Origin: Bryobacterales bacterium
GTDB taxonomy: Bacteria; Acidobacteriota; Terriglobia; Bryobacterales; Bryobacteraceae
NCBI GenBank assembly: GCA_003135055.1
Contig: PLDF01000174.1
Span: 22,149-83,232 of the forward strand
DNA length: 61,084 nucleotides
Direction: 5' to 3'
Part shown: positions 8,268-17,783 of the stretch, piece by piece
Layout of the letters: every line of letters begins with the position of its first letter
Position numbering within the stretch: position 1 is the first letter of the stretch
Position numbers and translations under genes: made by a program
The notes under the pieces: generated by a model
Databases searched by the model: none
Told to the model about the DNA's origin: nothing
The model's input: the letters and a program-made list of their open reading frames with translations, nothing else

Positions 8268-11219
8268 TTACTGGTTGCCGCCTAGCCCCGAGAGCGCCGT
8301 ATGCTCCCGATCCAGATACGGCACGCCCTTTTCCATCCAATCCGGCGCCGGCGCCCCCTTCAAATAGTGGTCGAAATACTGCTGCAGGCGGATGGTGTAA
8401 TCCTTCTGGTCCGCGCGATCGCTCAATCCGTGCGGCTGGCCGTTGTAATTGAACAGGTAGACTTCCTTGCCCAGCCGGCGCAGCGCCAGGAAGAATTCGA
8501 GGCCCTGATACCACGGCACGGCGGTGTCGCCATCGTTCTGCAGAATCATCACCGGAGTAGCCACGCGGTCGGCCGAAAAGATGGGGGAATTCTCGATGAA
8601 TCGCTGCGGGTATTGCCAGATGGACCCGCCAATGCGGCTTTGCGTGCGCTCATATTGAAACTGGCGCGTAATGCCCGTGCCCCAGCGGATGCCGTCGTAA
8701 GCGCTGATCATATCCACCACCGGCGCACCCGCGGCCACGGCCCGGAACCGGTTGGTCTGCGTCACCATATATGCGATCTGGTAACCGCCCCAACTGTGGC
8801 CTTGAATGCCGATCGCCTTCTCGTCCACAATCCCCTGATCCACTACCGACTGAATCGCCGGCAGCACGCACTTCAGCGCGCTCTGTCCCGGATAGCCGGT
8901 GGTGTAAACGATGTCCGGTTCCAGCACTAAGTAGCCGTTGCTCACGTAGTAACTCACGTTGATGCTGGTGCCGGGCGCCGGATTCACGAAGTGATTTACG
9001 TTTTGCGTGAGCTTCTCGTAGATGTAAACCATCATCGGATACTTCTTCTTGGGGTCGAAGTTCTCCGGCTTGTAGAGGGCGCCGGAAAGCGCCACGCCGT
9101 CGGCGTTCTTAAAGTGCACCACTTCCGACGTTCCCCAAAATAACTGCGCCTTTTGCGGATCCGCGTTGCTCACCTTACGCAATTCCTTGAACGTGCCATC
9201 CGACGTGATCAGGTCCGGAAACTCGTTGAACGTCTGCTCGGTAAGTAAGTAAACATCGGCGTCCTTCGCCTTCACAGGCATCGAGAGATCCTTCGCCGAC
9301 ATGATCAGCTGCTTGGGCTCGGCGCCGTCCAGGCCGCCGCGGAAGAAGCCCGTATCCCGCGTCTTCACGTTCGCCGCGTGCAGCAGCAGCGGCATGGTGG
9401 GGTCGATCCAGCGCTCGCGCAGGTCGTTGTCGGTACGCACATAGCGGAACTGCAAATCGTGCGCGCGTCCGTAACCGGCGGTGATATTCTTCGCGCCCGA
9501 TCCATCCGGCGAAACCTGCCAGATGTCGTAGTGATCGTAGAGCAGCACCGATTTGCCGTCCTTAGTCCAACCGGCCGTGCCATACGAACCGGGAACGCTC
9601 GGCGTATCCAGGTCTTCGTTCCAGAACTTAACCGGCAGCTTGGCGGTCAGGTTCGCAAGCTTGCCGTCGGGAACCGAAATCGTGCCCCAATCCTTGCCGT
9701 CGAACGTCAGCATGTAGCGCCCGTTTGGCGACCACGATACCTGCCCGATATGTTTCTTCGCCAGCAATTTGCGCGTGCCGGTGGCCGTATCGATGAGATA
9801 CGTGTCCGAGTAATGCTCGTCGTAGTCGTTGGCCTTGCGGTAGTCGCGGTCGTCGGAACCCAGCACCCATTGGGTGTTTTCCGAAGGCGTGACGGCTTCA
9901 AGCTGCTCGTCGGCAAGTTGGATCAGCTTGTGGTCGGGAATGGAGTAAGCTGCCGTGAAGGTACGGTTGCGATCGCGCGCGGCGCGCAACTTCTGCGCCG
10001 GTTGCAGGTAATCGTCTTTGTAAGACCAAAGATCCACGACGGCCTTTTCCTCGGTCGGGTCGGCCGCCGCATCGTCCTTCTTTTCGGGCGCGGGAAGCGC
10101 GCAACCGAAATAGACGTGCTTGCCGTCCTTCGAAAAGCTGAGATTGCCGTTCTCGCTAATAACGAAGTCTTTGTGGAAACCGGGCGTTGCGGCGGAAACC
10201 AGCTCGGTTGCCGTTGGCGCCTGCCGGTCCCAGCGGTACAACTTGAATTTCGAGGGTTTGGATGCGGCATCGTCTTTATCGCTGAGGAATGCCAGCTCGG
10301 TCTGGTTTTCATCCCAGGTCAGCTTCAGATACTTACCCTTGCCATCCAGCAGCGCGACCGGCGCGTTGTTGGTTCCCGTGCTTACCGCGAATATGCCGTT
10401 CTTCGCCGTATCGCGCGCCGAGACGGCGTACACTAGTTGCTTTCCGTCGTCGGTGAGCGAAAACTCTGCCGTGTCCGGGAAGGTGCGCTCGGCTGCATCG
10501 GTCCTGCTGCGCAGCATCAGGTCGGTTCCGAATTGCAAGCGCGCGCCGCCGCGCCCGCCGCCACCAGCGCCGCCCCGGCCTCCGCCGCCACGTCCGCCGC
10601 GCCCGGCCTGCTGGTCGCCGCCATAGTCGCCGCCATCGGGCTTCGTGGCGTCCGCCGCCCCTTGGCCCTCGGGAGCTTCGCGCAAATACGCCAGATACCC
10701 GTTGCCCTTTGACGGCATCGCGAAACGCCTCACCCGTTCGATGCGCGTCTGGCGCCCGGAGGCCAGGTCCACAATCACCATGGCGTCCTTGGGCATCTGG
10801 TCGGCCGTTTTCTTGTCTCTCCGAGCCTTGGCGGTATCGGCCTTTGATGGGAACGTGGAGAAGACCACTGTCTGGCTGTCGGCCGAGAACTCAATGGTCA
10901 CGCCGCGCTGCACCGGCGGGCCTTCCTCTTCGTCGGTTGCCGCAGCCGTTGCCACCGGCCGCGCGCCCGCGGGGATCCGCGTCTCCTGGCCGGTCACCAG
11001 ATTGCGTATCACCACCTCGCCGTCGCCTTCCTGCGGGAACAGGCTGTAGGCGAGAAACTTGCCGTCGTTAGTGAGGCGCTGGCCTGCGATGGTGCGCCAG
11101 CTATCGTAATCGTGGTGGTTGATGGGCCGCTTGGCGGTTTGGGCCAAGGCCAAGGACAGCGTCAGCGCAAGACAGGCGAACGCCAAGGCTAGGCGAAGCA
11201 AAGTGCGGCGGAAATGCAT
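8268..11219 (-). CDS. Secreted prolyl-oligopeptidase family (S9) peptidase
   Basis: The start at 11219 gives a clean signal peptide (MHFRRTLLRLALAFACLAL then ALAQ). The middle part (about 35-700) is a beta-propeller-like region with repeated 'SPNGRYMLTF' and 'WTKDGKSVLLY' strands. The C-terminal alpha/beta-hydrolase domain has the S9 triad: Ser809 in GHSWGG, Asp898 in NDGDTAVP and His930 in GQPHGL. A Gly/Arg-rich low-complexity insert lies near residues 200-230. Likely role: exported cleavage of oligopeptides. An open frame extends 47 codons further upstream, but that part overlaps a dispersed repeat and precedes the signal peptide, so I reject it. Confidence 0.92.
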   Translation of the reverse strand: MHFRRTLLRLALAFACLALTLSLALAQTAKRPINHHDYDSWRTIAGQRLTNDGKFLAYSLFPQEGDGEVVIRNLVTGQETRIPAGARPVATAAATDEEEGPPVQRGVTIEFSADSQTVVFSTFPSKADTAKARRDKKTADQMPKDAMVIVDLASGRQTRIERVRRFAMPSKGNGYLAYLREAPEGQGAADATKPDGGDYGGDQQAGRGGRGGGGRGGAGGGGRGGARLQFGTDLMLRSRTDAAERTFPDTAEFSLTDDGKQLVYAVSARDTAKNGIFAVSTGTNNAPVALLDGKGKYLKLTWDENQTELAFLSDKDDAASKPSKFKLYRWDRQAPTATELVSAATPGFHKDFVISENGNLSFSKDGKHVYFGCALPAPEKKDDAAADPTEEKAVVDLWSYKDDYLQPAQKLRAARDRNRTFTAAYSIPDHKLIQLADEQLEAVTPSENTQWVLGSDDRDYRKANDYDEHYSDTYLIDTATGTRKLLAKKHIGQVSWSPNGRYMLTFDGKDWGTISVPDGKLANLTAKLPVKFWNEDLDTPSVPGSYGTAGWTKDGKSVLLYDHYDIWQVSPDGSGAKNITAGYGRAHDLQFRYVRTDNDLRERWIDPTMPLLLHAANVKTRDTGFFRGGLDGAEPKQLIMSAKDLSMPVKAKDADVYLLTEQTFNEFPDLITSDGTFKELRKVSNADPQKAQLFWGTSEVVHFKNADGVALSGALYKPENFDPKKKYPMMVYIYEKLTQNVNHFVNPAPGTSINVSYYVSNGYLVLEPDIVYTTGYPGQSALKCVLPAIQSVVDQGIVDEKAIGIQGHSWGGYQIAYMVTQTNRFRAVAAGAPVVDMISAYDGIRWGTGITRQFQYERTQSRIGGSIWQYPQRFIENSPIFSADRVATPVMILQNDGDTAVPWYQGLEFFLALRRLGKEVYLFNYNGQPHGLSDRADQKDYTIRLQQYFDHYLKGAPAPDWMEKGVPYLDREHTALSGLGGNQ

Positions 11220-11314
11220 AGAAGGTATTGTATGCCGGAATGGGGCCTTCCGGTAGCCCGCGTGCCTCGGAGGCTCGTAACCATCTGCAAACCAGACAGA
11301 GCAGCAAACCAGAC

Positions 11315-11380
11315 TGCGCCGCGTCCGTGAGGGAGCGGAATTTCGCGACTGAGCGAGCAAATCCCCAAAACGGTTAAGCC
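11315..11380. repeat. Dispersed GCGACCGTGAGGGAGCGG-type repeat, copy 1
   Basis: This intergenic stretch carries GCGTCCGTGAGGGAGCGG, then ATTTCGCGACTGAGCGAG and GGTTAAGCC, an imperfect copy of the element also found near 13931, 17305, 36417 and 57240. The rest of 11220-11600 holds no gene; it should contain the promoters of the divergent S9 peptidase and DUF481 genes, but no convincing -35/-10 pair was seen. Confidence 0.7.
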
Positions 11381-11600
11381 ATCGTAGCCTCGGAAGCCGG
11401 ATGTTCGCGCCCGCGGAAAGACAGACTATCGTTCTTGATCGTGACCGTCAAATTCGCCGGACCTCGGGTCAAAAGTGCTATGGCGCCTGCCGGTGAAAAC
11501 CATTTGTGATCAAGAGCCCATAGAATATGGGCGATTGTCGGCATCTCGCGCGACAGATCTCATCCAAGCTGGCAACCATTCGGTATCCTGTGGTTGAGCC

Positions 11601-12728
11601 ATGCTTACTCGCTCAATTCTTCTCTTCTCCCTCTCCCTCGCTACGCTGCTCCACGCTCAGAACAAACCCGCGCCGAAGCCCGAGCCGGATACTCTCGTCC
11701 TCAGCGACGGTGAGAGCCTCATCGGCCACTTTGTCCGCTCCAATGGCGCCACCGTCACGTTCAAGAGCGACGTGCTCGGCGAGCTCAGTATCCCCTGGTC
11801 CAAAATCAAGGAGCTCCACTCGGCCCAGCGCTACGCCGTCGTTGAGAAGGACGTCAAACTCAGCCGCCGCGCCGATGTCTCCGGCGTTCCCAAAGGCAGT
11901 ATCTCCATGGCCGATCAAACGCTCGCCGTGGAGCCCGGCCCCGGCGCCACGCCGCAGAAGATCCCTATCGCCCAAGCGGCTTACGTGATCGATGAGCCGA
12001 CATTCGAACAAGATCTCCACCACAGCCCCGGCTTCCTCGATGGTTGGAAGGGCGCTATTACCGCCGGCGCTACCCTGGTGGAGGCGACGCAGCAGGCGCG
12101 CACTTTCACCGGCAGCGTCGCATTCATCCGCGCCATTCCGCAGGAAAACTGGCTCGACCCGCGCAACCGCACCCTGATCGATTTTAGCGCGTCCGACGGC
12201 TCAGTGATGCAGCCGAATACGCCCGCCATTAAGACCGATATTATCCACTTCGACGCCGAGCGCGACGAGTACTTCCGCGGCAAAGACGTCTACGGCTTCG
12301 TGCAGACCGCGTTGGATCACAACTTCTCGCAGGGCCTCAAGCTGCAATCGAACCTTGGCGGGGGCATCGGCTATACCGTAATCAAAAAGGCCAACGAAAC
12401 CCTCGACTTCAAAGGCAGCCTCAACTATTTGAAACAGGATTTCGAAACCTCCGGCAACAACACCAATCTTTTCGGTTCCACCTTCAACGAAACCTTCTTG
12501 CGCAAGACCGCGCACGGCATTCTATTCCTGGAGCAAATCTCCATAACGCCGGCCTGGAGCATTCTGAACGACTACTCCGCGGCCGCCACCGGATCCATCG
12601 CCGTGCCGGTTTACAAACGGTTCGCTTTCACCACCTCGGTGGCCGATACGTTCCTGAACAATCCGCCGCCCAGCTTCAAGAAGAATTCCTTCCAGCTCAC
12701 CACCGGGCTCACGTACACTCTCAAGTGA
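11601..12728 (+). CDS. DUF481-family outer-membrane protein
   Basis: 375 residues with a signal peptide ending LLHAQ. After a short Pro-rich stretch, DTLVLSDGESLIGHFV and LGELSIPWSKIKELHS form the small SH3-like N-terminal domain common in these proteins. The C-terminal ~230 residues alternate polar and aromatic residues (VYGFVQTALDHNFSQGLKL, GGGIGYTVIKKANETLDF) and end with TTGLTYTLK, as expected for a DUF481 beta-barrel. Role unknown. The stop overlaps the next start (GTGA), so the two genes are translationally coupled. Confidence 0.8.
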   Translation: MLTRSILLFSLSLATLLHAQNKPAPKPEPDTLVLSDGESLIGHFVRSNGATVTFKSDVLGELSIPWSKIKELHSAQRYAVVEKDVKLSRRADVSGVPKGSISMADQTLAVEPGPGATPQKIPIAQAAYVIDEPTFEQDLHHSPGFLDGWKGAITAGATLVEATQQARTFTGSVAFIRAIPQENWLDPRNRTLIDFSASDGSVMQPNTPAIKTDIIHFDAERDEYFRGKDVYGFVQTALDHNFSQGLKLQSNLGGGIGYTVIKKANETLDFKGSLNYLKQDFETSGNNTNLFGSTFNETFLRKTAHGILFLEQISITPAWSILNDYSAAATGSIAVPVYKRFAFTTSVADTFLNNPPPSFKKNSFQLTTGLTYTLK

Positions 12729-13894
12729 GTATGCGCGGCGTCCTCACGGCCGGTTTCCTGGTTGTCCGGGGGATGTTGGCGCAAACTCTCGTCGAGCCCG
12801 CCAGGGTTGCGCCAGCGCTTGCCGCGGTCTTCACCGTCAATCCCGTGGAGGAGCAGCTTCGCTGCGAAGTCACGCCCGCGCAGCCGGCGCTCGATTTCAG
12901 GTTCCGCTTCCAGGCGGGCTACACCATCAATGTGCCGATGGAGCAGTATCTCGGTCCCAAACACGGCTGGATGATATACACGCGGGTCACGCCGCCGGAT
13001 GGCAAACCCCCGGCCTATCTGATTTCCAGAGTCCGCTTGCCCGACGTTCCTCCCACAAAGGTGAAGATCGATACCTTCGGCGGCTTTCTGGTGGGACCGG
13101 GCCGTTACCACGTCGAGTGGGCCTTGTATGACGATCGAGACCGCGTCTGCCGCAAAGATTGGAACATCGAGGCCAAGCTCAAACACGGCGAGCACAACGT
13201 CAAGCTGGAAATTCCGCCGGCAACCGTAGCCGATTTCGGCGGCCGCGGCTTGCCACAACAGACCCGCGCGCGCGATGATGCGACGCCCTTCCGCCTCACC
13301 ATCCTGCTGCACGCCGCGCCCATCAGCCCGCACCGCACGCAACTGCGCTTCAACGACCGCATCCTGCTCATGTCCACGCTGGCATCGCTCGCCGGCAGCG
13401 TACCGGCGCTTTCCGTGCGTCTCGCGGTCTTCAATCTCGATAAGCAGCAGATTCTTTTCAACCAGGAAGACTTCACGCTCGCTTCCCTGGGCCGCGTAGC
13501 GCAGGCATTGAACGACATGGAGCTCGGCGCCATCGACTACCATACGCTGCAAAACCCCACCGGCCACGTGGATCTGCTGTCCGATCTGATCAACCGCGAG
13601 CTGGCGTCGCCCAAGCCCTCCGATGCGGTTGTGTTTCTTGGGCCGGCCAGCCGCTACCTCGATAAAATTCCGCCCGCCGCCGTCGATACCGCGGCCGCCA
13701 GGCTTCGTTTTTTCTACTTTCAATACCGGCCGCTGCGGATGCGCGGCCCCATGCTGCCCGATAGCATCACCCACGCTATCGAGCGCGTGAAGGGCCGCCT
13801 CATCCATATCGCTTCACCCGGCGATTTCGCCAACGCCATCGTGCAACTCGAGCGCGCCGCGGCTACTTCGCGCAGTTCATCGCCGAATGAATGA
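12725..13894 (+). CDS. Secreted protein of unknown function, coupled to DUF481 gene
   Basis: About 389 residues with an N-terminal export signal (VLTAGFLVVRGMLAQ). The start is either GTG at 12725, overlapping the previous stop, or ATG two codons later. The first half is beta-rich (FRFRFQAGYTINVPM, FLVGPGRYHVEWALYDD). The second half alternates hydrophobic strands and helices (VRLAVFNLDKQQILF, SDAVVFLGP, LRFFYFQYRP) in a way that suggests an alpha/beta fold perhaps related to VWA-like proteins, but the metal motif DxSxS is absent. I do not recognise the family. Confidence 0.75.
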   Translation: MSMRGVLTAGFLVVRGMLAQTLVEPARVAPALAAVFTVNPVEEQLRCEVTPAQPALDFRFRFQAGYTINVPMEQYLGPKHGWMIYTRVTPPDGKPPAYLISRVRLPDVPPTKVKIDTFGGFLVGPGRYHVEWALYDDRDRVCRKDWNIEAKLKHGEHNVKLEIPPATVADFGGRGLPQQTRARDDATPFRLTILLHAAPISPHRTQLRFNDRILLMSTLASLAGSVPALSVRLAVFNLDKQQILFNQEDFTLASLGRVAQALNDMELGAIDYHTLQNPTGHVDLLSDLINRELASPKPSDAVVFLGPASRYLDKIPPAAVDTAAARLRFFYFQYRPLRMRGPMLPDSITHAIERVKGRLIHIASPGDFANAIVQLERAAATSRSSSPNE

Positions 13895-13930
13895 ACAGTC
13901 GCGGCTCCGTTTCGGACTCGGCGTGTTTCC

Positions 13931-13998
13931 GGATGGTTACAGAGCCGCGACCGGGAGCGTTCGCTGAGAGCCTGGCTCCCCCAGATCGGTTAAGCACT
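13931..13998. repeat. Dispersed repeat, copy 2 (degenerate)
   Basis: GGTTACAGAGCCGCGACCGG, GGGAGCG and the closing GGTTAAGCACT match the family seen at 17305-17370 and 36417-36485. It sits in the 240-bp gap after the secreted protein gene, where nothing else is visible. Confidence 0.6.
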
Positions 13999-14095
13999 CA
14001 CTTCCCGCCAAGGAAAGCTGCTCATATTGCAAAAGGGTGTGATCGAAAAACGCCGCGCCTTGACCGGTTCGGCTTGCCATGCGGCTCGCCCCTGC

Positions 14096-14350
14096 TCACG
14101 CCTGTTGTACCACTGCGCGGTCGTTATCCCAGGCCGGCTTATCGCGCCGCTCCCCGCGCCCGGTGAGCAAGCCGCGCTCGTGGCGTTCGAGGTTTGGCGT
14201 TGTCGCCGTCCCGGCGGATGCGTCTGCCGGATCGCGGAACTGCATCGAGTAGAGGCGCGCGTACAAACCGTCGAGTCCCAACAACTGCTGGTGCGTGACC
14301 AGCTCGACGATGCGTCCGCCATCCATCGCCGCGATGCGATGCGCAACCTT
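14096..14350 (-). pseudogene. C-terminal fragment of an ABC exporter ATPase
   Basis: The reading [23 protein letters not shown] and [11 protein letters not shown] is the end of an ABC exporter nucleotide-binding domain (H-loop His followed by the 'GRIVE-GTH-LL-GLYA' tail). Walker A, signature and Walker B are all missing. It is fused directly, in a different frame, to the kinase remnant upstream, so a deletion has joined two unrelated genes. The tail after residue ~45 has no counterpart I know. Confidence 0.72.
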
Positions 14351-14818
14351 GTATCTCCACCACCTTCTTCGCGATCGAAAGGCCCAGGCCGTTACCGCCT
14401 TCCGAAGCACGCCGCGATTTGTCGGCCTTGTAAAAGCGCTCGAAGGTGTGCGGCTGATCTTCAGGGGCAATGCCGATGCCCGTATCGGCGACGCTCAACG
14501 CATAACGGTTATCCAGCCGGGCGCTGAAGTCTCCTTTGGCGATTCGCCCCAGCGCGTCGATGTAGGCGCGAAAGGGCCTCCGTTGCGCAATCGGAACAAC
14601 ACTCCGGCGATCGCGGCGAACAGGACCATGATGAATACGCCGAGCAGAGTGTTGACGATCCGGACCACCAGAGCGGATGGGCGGCCGGTACGCTGGTAGA
14701 CGAAGGCGGTCGCATAAAAGGCGATCGTTAAGCAGGCTATCAGGAAAGCCAGCGAAGCCGCCGCGCGCACTGCGTTCCGCTGTCCCCTCCGGCCCGATAC
14801 AAGAGATACGCCACTCAT
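14347..14818 (-). pseudogene. Sensor histidine kinase remnant with internal deletion and frameshift
   Basis: From 14818 the frame encodes two hydrophobic segments ([19 protein letters not shown] and [20 protein letters not shown]). The sequence then shifts frame into a HAMP-like [20 protein letters not shown] and jumps straight to the ATPase boxes [20 protein letters not shown] and [14 protein letters not shown]. The dimerisation domain with the phospho-accepting His and the N box is absent. It cannot signal. The downstream end runs into the ABC fragment. Confidence 0.8.
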
Positions 14819-14855
14819 GTAAACGCAACGTAAACCGGGATGCCGCGACAGTCAC

Positions 14856-15174
14856 TCGAATCTATCGTACTTATCGTACTTCCCACCTTCATTCCAGCGC
14901 GCAGGAAGCGCGAATGCCGCCATAGGCCGGACCCCCTGGTCCGCACACTGGTCCGCACGGGTCCCCCTGGACCCGTTCTTCGCTGACCGGGTGCGCGTGT
15001 CTGCCTGCGGCAAGACCCGGTATCAGGCGCCCTGCATGCCTCCGCTGCAAAGCGCGGTATTCACCCTTGCTTGAAGTCTCAACGAAATCCGAAGTGGGCC
15101 AGCGCCGCAGCGCCTTTAACGCCGCAGCCCCTTTAATCTGAAGGCGCATGGCAGATGCCGGCCGGGTAGGCCTT
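14856..15174. other. Intergenic, no gene seen
   Basis: The 319 bp between the kinase remnant and the GH127-like gene contain no convincing coding frame. A run of near-repeated phrases (ACCCCCTGGTCCGCACACTG, GGTCCGCACGGGTCCCCCTG) around 14928-14975 is locally repetitive. No promoter or terminator was identified. Confidence 0.5.
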
Positions 15175-17130
15175 TCACTGCCCGTGCGCCGGTGTTGCGG
15201 CAACCGGCAGCATGTAAGGAAAAGCCGTGATGCGCAATTTGGCGGCGCCGTAAGGAACCAGTGTGACCAGTTCGTCCGGCCTTTTGCTGGTAACAGGGCT
15301 CTCGGGCAACGGACCCGCGGAATCGTCCACCAGTTGCCAGGCGGGCAGCCTGCGCGCCGGCGCCGTGATTTCCACCGGAGCCGTTTCTGCGCTGAAAGGC
15401 TGCTCCGAAATCGGCCTCTCTTTCACGGCGAACGAAACCATTGGATTGTTCGGATCGAGCATCAGCGCGTAGTTCCACGGGGTGGACGGGAACACCTCCC
15501 AATCCGTAGCTGGACCGGTTTGTTTGATCTTGTGCCAGCTCTCTCCGACCTTAAGCGAGTATACGAGCGGCCCACGCTCCAATGCGACTGAGTTGTTATG
15601 CCAATTGGAAGTGCGCGTCTGCATGGGGAAGCGAATCTCAACCACGTCGCCGCTTTTCCACTCACGCTCGATCCGTTGAAAAGAACTTACCTTGACCGGC
15701 GTTTGAGGCTGACCGTTGACCTTGATAGTCGAGCCATCGGCCCAAGCGGGAATGCGTAGTAATAGCGGAAACGCGGCCCGCTTAGCGGATCTCACAGTCA
15801 GAGTGATGGTTTCGCGAAAAGGGTAATCGGTTTGCTCCTCGATAGTCACTGGCGTCCCGCCCCGGATAGTGGTCGTCACTTCGCTGGGACCATACGCTAC
15901 CGCGGCCAGTCCGCCCTGCGGCGCCGCCATCCAAAGATTCGCCGCCAGCTTCGGCCAACCCTGATGCATATTGGCAGTGCAGCAGCCGAAGTTGGGTTCC
16001 AGACCGAAGATGTTCGACTCGGGACCATTCGTCCCCCACCTATGGTTCGCCAGGGAACACATTACCTGGTTCGCCTGCTGGTCATACTGGTGCGCCCACA
16101 TATCGCGGGTCAAGGTAGCAGGCAGGGCATTGTAGGCAATTTTCTCGAGCCGGTCCCCGAAGCGCGCATCCCCGAGGATGGAGAGGTCGTTCTCCAGCGA
16201 GAACATGGATTCCACCACGGCGCACAATTCCGTGCCTTGAGACGGATCGCGGCCCGCGTAGTGCTCATCCGCGCTGAAGAGGCCATTGGGCTGGCCGTGA
16301 TACCGGTCCAGCTCTTCCAGCATCTGGTAGAGACTGTCATGGTCGCTCTTGTCTCCGGTGATCAGCCACCACACCGGCGCGGCCTTCATCGCCATGGCAT
16401 TGTTTACGCCGTGAGTCGAGAGATTCGACGCCTGTTTGGTCACCTTCTCTTTCGTCTGGAAGTTGGCGAACTGCGCCTCCCAGTCATGACCCTGCGCATG
16501 CAGCTTGCGCGCCAGGTCCAGCAGACTCTTGTCGCCATTGCGATCATACAGCCACAGGACGCTCAACACCTCGTCATGCCACCGGTATATTGCCCACTCC
16601 TTGAGCGGTTGTTGGTCTATATGTTTCGCCTGGTATGCGAAATACTTCTCCATGACGGGAATCGCGCGCGCGTCTCCGGTGGCTTCCTGGTATTGGATGA
16701 GGGCCTTCAGCATGACATAGTTGGGCCACCAGTCGCGGTTCTTTGGGGGCCCGATCCAGCCGTCGGGCTGTTGATGGTCGAGCGTCCAATCCATCCATTT
16801 CTTTACCTTGAAGATGAGCGCCGGTTCCTTTGTAAGGTAGGCCAGCGGAACCAGCCCATCGAGAAAGTAGGGGCCGCGCTCCCAGCTTTCGCCGGCGCCG
16901 CCCAACCAGCCGCTCTGGCTCCCTAGATCGGGCCAAAACTCATCCAGGTGGCCGCTCAGCCCTTGTGCCTGGATGCGTAGCTGATCGAGCAGCCAGCCCT
17001 TCGGCATGACGGAGGTCAATGGCAGCAGATCGAAGGCGTTTTGCTGAAGCGGCGCACGGTTCGGCACGGGCGCGCGCGACGCTGCATCAAGCGTGCACAG
17101 AAGCGGCAAGAGTACCAGGAATGGTTTCAA
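15175..17130 (-). CDS. GH127/DUF1680-like beta-L-arabinofuranosidase, secreted
   Basis: About 651 residues. A TTG at 17130 preceded by GGGAG gives a signal peptide (LKPFLVLLPLLCTLDAA); the longer open frame upstream runs through a dispersed repeat and is unlikely. The alpha/alpha-barrel part contains ESWERGPYFLDGLVPLA, GWIGPPKNRDWW, STHGVNNAMAMKA and TELCAVVESMFSLE. The zinc-site region appears as NFGCCTANMHQGWPK, and the C-terminus is beta-rich (LLLRIPAWADGSTIKVNG, VALERGPLVYSLK). Family members remove beta-L-arabinofuranose from plant and glycoprotein glycans. The exact substrate is not readable. Confidence 0.85.
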   Translation of the reverse strand: MKPFLVLLPLLCTLDAASRAPVPNRAPLQQNAFDLLPLTSVMPKGWLLDQLRIQAQGLSGHLDEFWPDLGSQSGWLGGAGESWERGPYFLDGLVPLAYLTKEPALIFKVKKWMDWTLDHQQPDGWIGPPKNRDWWPNYVMLKALIQYQEATGDARAIPVMEKYFAYQAKHIDQQPLKEWAIYRWHDEVLSVLWLYDRNGDKSLLDLARKLHAQGHDWEAQFANFQTKEKVTKQASNLSTHGVNNAMAMKAAPVWWLITGDKSDHDSLYQMLEELDRYHGQPNGLFSADEHYAGRDPSQGTELCAVVESMFSLENDLSILGDARFGDRLEKIAYNALPATLTRDMWAHQYDQQANQVMCSLANHRWGTNGPESNIFGLEPNFGCCTANMHQGWPKLAANLWMAAPQGGLAAVAYGPSEVTTTIRGGTPVTIEEQTDYPFRETITLTVRSAKRAAFPLLLRIPAWADGSTIKVNGQPQTPVKVSSFQRIEREWKSGDVVEIRFPMQTRTSNWHNNSVALERGPLVYSLKVGESWHKIKQTGPATDWEVFPSTPWNYALMLDPNNPMVSFAVKERPISEQPFSAETAPVEITAPARRLPAWQLVDDSAGPLPESPVTSKRPDELVTLVPYGAAKLRITAFPYMLPVAATPAHGQ

Positions 17131-17247
17131 GTTCGTCTCCCAACTGGATCGCGTATCCTTCCGATAATAGCTTTCCCGCGTGTAAGGCGCCGCAAGCAGG
17201 ACGATTTGGGGTGCTTGAACGGTTTCGGGAAAGGCCAGGCTAAATGA

Positions 17248-17370
17248 CCGCTCCCTCACGGTCGCGGCTCCGTAACTATCTGTAGACACAGCGCAGTCGG
17301 CACAGAGCCGCGACCGTGAGGGAGCGGGATTTCGTGGCTGAGCGAGGAAATCCCGAGAACGTTTAAGCAC
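17248..17370. repeat. Dispersed repeat, copy 3, with perfect 23-bp inverted arms
   Basis: A 23-bp arm at 17248-17270 (CCGCTCCCTCACGGTCGCGG and 3 more bases) is repeated exactly in inverted orientation at 17305-17327, 34 bp apart. The right side continues with the tail seen in the other copies, ending GTTTAAGCAC. The arms would make a strong hairpin in the transcript upstream of the GH127-like gene. Confidence 0.85.
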
Positions 17371-17438
17371 CCGACGATTTGGACGATCGCCCCCGGCCTT
17401 TTCTGCTGGGCCGTCGCGTTACGTGCCGGCCGTTGCCA

Positions 17439-17783
17439 TCACCCGGCGGGCTTAACGAGAGTCGCGACTGTCTCTTCGAGCTTCTCCAAGCGGGACGCAA
17501 AATCGGCGGCGGAGCCCTTCTGCCTCGATAGTTCTATCGCAAGCTGAGAGGAGAACGCCCCGGCATCGAGCACCGCTTTCGTGAGCGCCGGGAGTCTGGA
17601 GTCTCTGGAGTCGATGCTGGTGAGAGTCGCGGCTTGAAGGTCCAGGCGCGATTCGATCACCCGCAGGCGGTTCATGGTTTCCTCGCGGAAATCGACGACA
17701 TACTGCGTCAGGCCGTCGAAGCGCTGACCCAAGCGCTCGATTGCGGCGTCTATACGGTCGAACCGCTCGTCGTGATTCGTCAT
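17439..17783 (-). CDS. Small coiled-coil protein
   Basis: Starting at ATG 17783, behind a strong AAGGAAGGAGACG ribosome binding site, the gene encodes about 114 residues. They are almost entirely helical with heptad-like spacing (FDRIDAAIERLGQRFDGL, ETMNRLRVIESRLDL, FASRLEKLEETVATL). There is no signal peptide or membrane segment. Such small coiled-coil proteins recur in bacteria without a known role. A longer frame upstream of 17783 lacks a ribosome binding site. Confidence 0.75.
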   Translation of the reverse strand: MTNHDERFDRIDAAIERLGQRFDGLTQYVVDFREETMNRLRVIESRLDLQAATLTSIDSRDSRLPALTKAVLDAGAFSSQLAIELSRQKGSAADFASRLEKLEETVATLVKPAG

